Assembly (NCBI GenBank): GCA_003133265.1
Contig: PKWQ01000215.1
Coordinates: 1-5,750 of the forward strand
DNA from: Acetobacteraceae bacterium
GTDB lineage: Bacteria; Pseudomonadota; Alphaproteobacteria; Acetobacterales; Acetobacteraceae
Direction of reading: 5' to 3'
DNA length: 5,750 bases
Part shown: piece after piece, positions 4,620-5,750 of the stretch
Layout: each line of letters starts with the position of its first letter
How positions within the stretch are numbered: the first letter of the stretch is position 1
Notes under the pieces: model-generated
What the model was told of the DNA's origin: nothing
What the model saw: the letters and a program-made list of their open reading frames with translations, nothing else
Database searches by the model: none
Program-made: the position numbers and the translations under genes

Positions 4620-5750
4620 ATGCCGTTGTCGGGTTTTCGGGTGGTGGAACTGGGAACCGGCGTATCGTCGGCGTATTGCGGCAAGCTGCTCGCGGGCTTC
4701 GGCGCCGAGGTGATCAAGATCGAGCCGCCGGGCGGCGATCCCGGCCGCACCGAGGCGCCGCTGATCGACACCGGCGAGCATCATGGCGAGAGCGCCTATT
4801 TCGCCTGGCTGAATGTCGGCAAGCAGAGCGTGATCGCCGATCCGGCACAGACAAGGGCGCTGATCGACGGTGCCGACCTGCTGCTGGACGCGCGCCCGCC
4901 GGGGCAGGCCGCATCCGGGGATCTGGCGCACGCGGCGTTGCGCGCGGCCAACCCGTCGCTGGTGATCGTCGCCGTCTCCTGGTTCGGCGAGACCGGCCCG
5001 TATCGGGACTTCGTTACCACCGACGCGACCTGCCGCGCGCTGGCCGGGCTGATCAACCTGATCGGGCCGAAGGAACGTCCGGTCGCCATCAACGACCATC
5101 AGGCCGACATCGTCGGTGGGCTGTCCGCCTATATCGCCGCGATGACCGGCCTGCTGACCCGCGATGCGGGTGGCCGGCGCTTCGAGCTGTCGATCCACGA
5201 AGCCAACATGGCGCTGTCGGAGACGCACACCGCCTATGGCCCGAACGGCCCGCGCGGCCGGCCGGGCAACAACCGCTTCGCCAACAGCTATCCGATCGGC
5301 GTGTTCAAGTGCCGCGAAGGCTGGATCGGCGCCGGCGTGTCCTCGACGCAGCAATGGCACGAATTCTGCGACATGTTCGGTATGCCGGAGATGGCGCGGA
5401 ACCCGAAATATGCCGTCGGCGTCGATCGGGCCAAATATGCCGAGGAGATCGAGCCGCTGTTCGCGCCGCGTTTGCTGCAACGCACGGCGGCGGAATGGTT
5501 CGCCGAAGCGCTGGAGCGGAAGCTTCCCTTCGCCATCGTGCCGGAAATGCACGAATTGCTGGCCCAGCCTGTGTTCCGCGACGATGGCGCCTTCGCCACG
5601 GTGCGGATCGGCGCGGCCAGTTTCGAGGGCCCCGCCATCCCGCTGCGTCTGACCGCGACCCCACACACCAGCGACGGCATCGCGCCGCTGCCCGGCGCGG
5701 CCGCCGCCATCGCGCCACGGGCCGCCATGCCGGCAAGGGCCGCCGCCGCT
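4620..5750 (+). CDS. Family III (CaiB/BaiF) CoA-transferase, cut by right edge
   Basis: 377 codons are open to the end of the window with no stop. Class III CoA-transferases move CoA from an acyl-CoA (often succinyl-CoA or the product ester) to a carboxylic acid through an aspartyl-acyl intermediate. The N-terminal pattern GFRVVELGTGVSSAYCGKLL (5-24), GAEVIKIEPPGGD (28-40) and the segment WLNVGKQS (63-70) is typical. By alignment in memory with formyl-CoA transferase, Asp163 in ADIVGGLSAYI is the nucleophile, with the GGRR turn at +21 to +24. GNNRFANSYP (216-225) and the WIGAGVSS strand (235-242) are also present. The length already equals most single-domain members, and the last 20 or so residues are Ala/Pro-rich, like the linker of the fused two-domain members seen in alphaproteobacteria, so a second CaiB domain may follow (inference). 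The gene is last in the SDR-Nudix set, 10 bases after the Nudix stop. Confidence 0.92.
   Translation, partial: MPLSGFRVVELGTGVSSAYCGKLLAGFGAEVIKIEPPGGDPGRTEAPLIDTGEHHGESAYFAWLNVGKQSVIADPAQTRALIDGADLLLDARPPGQAASGDLAHAALRAANPSLVIVAVSWFGETGPYRDFVTTDATCRALAGLINLIGPKERPVAINDHQADIVGGLSAYIAAMTGLLTRDAGGRRFELSIHEANMALSETHTAYGPNGPRGRPGNNRFANSYPIGVFKCREGWIGAGVSSTQQWHEFCDMFGMPEMARNPKYAVGVDRAKYAEEIEPLFAPRLLQRTAAEWFAEALERKLPFAIVPEMHELLAQPVFRDDGAFATVRIGAASFEGPAIPLRLTATPHTSDGIAPLPGAAAAIAPRAAMPARAAAA

Noticed and set aside
2870..4771. A 633-codon open frame on the minus strand across the SDR-Nudix-CoA-transferase genes
   Set aside because: Shadow frame of GC-rich codons: Arg/His/Gly/Ala-rich with no domain, and wholly opposite three well-recognised genes.
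4509..5666. A 385-codon minus-strand frame
   Set aside because: Antisense shadow of the CoA-transferase; no family pattern and Arg/Gln/His-rich.
1..5750. CRISPR arrays, tRNA or rRNA genes, known riboswitches
   Set aside because: No regularly spaced repeats, no tRNA-like cloverleaf with CCA-adjacent arms and no rRNA-like conserved blocks seen on either strand by eye.

Overview
The window looks like a piece of a GC-rich proteobacterial chromosome. My guess is an alphaproteobacterium, perhaps Acetobacteraceae or another Rhodospirillales member, judging only from codon style and gene mix; there is no marker gene. The genes on the right use codons strongly biased to G/C at the third position (bases 3241-3300 are 41/60 G+C). 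The left ORF is strikingly AT-rich (bases 301-360 and 961-1020 are each 18/60 G+C).

Layout. Bases 1-159 are an open frame with no identifiable function. Bases 165-1427 encode an AT-rich, membrane-anchored or exported protein of unknown function. I find it contains two diverged copies of a domain of about 145 residues. Its 3' end runs antisense into the 3' end of a broken minus-strand gene that I read as a DUF6471-type small protein (1363-1527). That gene loses its 5' part at a 195-bp element (1528-1722) bounded by near-perfect 34-bp inverted repeats of the GGCGGATAAGCG... REP/MITE-like kind. Bases 1723-1832 hold no gene.

The right two thirds are ordinary, dense, GC-rich metabolic DNA. A luciferase-like flavin/F420 oxidoreductase of the TIGR03617 (MSMEG_2256) type (1833-2879, minus) is divergent from an apparent three-gene plus-strand operon: an SDR-fold protein (2987-3739), a Nudix hydrolase of the split-box NUDT19-like type (3782-4609) and a family III (CaiB/BaiF) CoA-transferase (4620 to beyond 5750). 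The two directions share a 107-bp control region.

Functionally the divergent set looks like a small acyl-CoA catabolic module. The CoA-transferase would activate a carboxylic acid as its CoA thioester, the oxidoreductases would act on the substrate, and the Nudix enzyme could trim or recycle CoA species. The substrate cannot be read from the sequence. The two points most worth a second look are the SDR protein, which lacks the catalytic Tyr and the tetrad Asn, and the AT-rich two-repeat protein next to the element-broken DUF6471 gene, which together mark an accessory locus beside conserved metabolic genes.
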